From: Phoronis australis
Lineage: Eukaryota > Phoronida > Phoronidae
DNA: 64,000 bases
Direction of reading: 5' to 3'
Assembly: GCA_002633005.1 (NCBI GenBank)
Contig: NMRA01000247.1
Coordinates: forward strand, 221,208-285,207
The notes below the pieces were generated by a model. That model made no database searches. It was not told the origin of the DNA and worked only from the letters and a program-made list of their open reading frames with translations. This document shows positions 63,784 through 64,000 of the stretch, in pieces. The stretch's first letter is position 1. Each line of letters starts with the position of its first letter. Both the position numbers and the translations under genes were made by a program.

Positions 63784-63889
63784 CTGAAATTGAAATGCAA
63801 TTTATTATCTGTTAGTAAAGAAAAAGAATGATTAGATACAATGACTTTCATTTCATAGGATTTAAAATTCTCTTCTTACGATTTATACT

Positions 63890-64000
63890 TACCGTAATCG
63901 TTCGGGTTAACGCCCTGGGCGGTTAAATTGGCGAACCCAAAAAATCAGGGGTGGGCGGTTAACCAGACATGGGCGCTTAAACGTGAAATTTCAAGAAATC
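63890..64000. repeat. GGGCGGTTAA-rich dispersed repeat at window edge
   Basis: Three related units, CCTGGGCGGTTAA, GGTGGGCGGTTAAC and CATGGGCGCTTAAAC, occur within 110 bases, preceded by TTACCGTAATCG. This resembles short dispersed repeats common in marine animal genomes. It is cut by the window end. Confidence 0.6.

Noticed and set aside
1-64000. CRISPR array, operon or prophage
   Set aside because: No short regularly spaced repeat with spacers, no clustered bacterial-style genes; the intron structure is clearly eukaryotic.

Overview
This window is animal nuclear DNA from an invertebrate. It is AT-rich, its genes are split by many GT-AG introns of about 0.2-1.8 kb, and the introns hold degraded retroelements, tRNA-derived SINE heads, TIR elements and foldbacks. 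I see no bacterial or viral gene organisation. The exact phylum cannot be fixed from sequence alone; a marine deuterostome or spiralian is the most natural reading (inference).

Nearly the whole window is one giant minus-strand gene. I reconstructed 70 coding exons from 63783 down to 4360. Every junction keeps the reading frame and uses GT-AG sites. Together they give 15,785 coding bases, 5,260 codons plus a stop. The N-terminus is missing: the first visible exon begins in phase 1, so the true start and signal peptide lie beyond 64000.

The predicted protein is a single-pass membrane protein. Exons 1-43 (63783 to 26504) encode an extracellular array of roughly 110-120 short cysteine modules of the C-x-x-G-x-[YF]-C type, resembling GCC2/GCC3 (ephrin-receptor-like) repeats. 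Exons 44-47 (26275 to 23579) encode a membrane-proximal region with a possible cupredoxin-like beta domain. Exon 48 carries the transmembrane helix. Exons 49-64 (22420 to 9754) encode a cytoplasmic region that becomes a long, highly charged coiled coil with repeated (K/R)RRK patches. Exons 65-70 (8767 to 4360) encode a globular C-terminal domain with a degenerate HxxxH motif and a short final coiled coil with a basic tail.

Exon phase changes with domain. Ectodomain exons are mostly symmetrical 1-1 and often begin at the G of a G-Y-Y-C module. Coiled-coil exons are mostly 0-0. This fits two separate histories: serial exon duplication outside the membrane and a different origin inside.

Positions 1-4359 hold the 3' UTR and downstream flank: an 85-bp tandem duplication next to the stop, a diverged ~650-bp tandem duplication, and an older ~150-bp degenerate repeat. 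Introns contain a decayed Penelope-like retroelement remnant (10.1-10.6 kb), four foldback elements (12.4, 29.7, 50.0 and 53.0 kb), a TIR element carrying a P2X7-C-terminal-like pseudogene fragment (48.0-48.9 kb), a 56-bp minisatellite ending at a splice acceptor (25.36-25.63 kb), and several further dispersed repeats.
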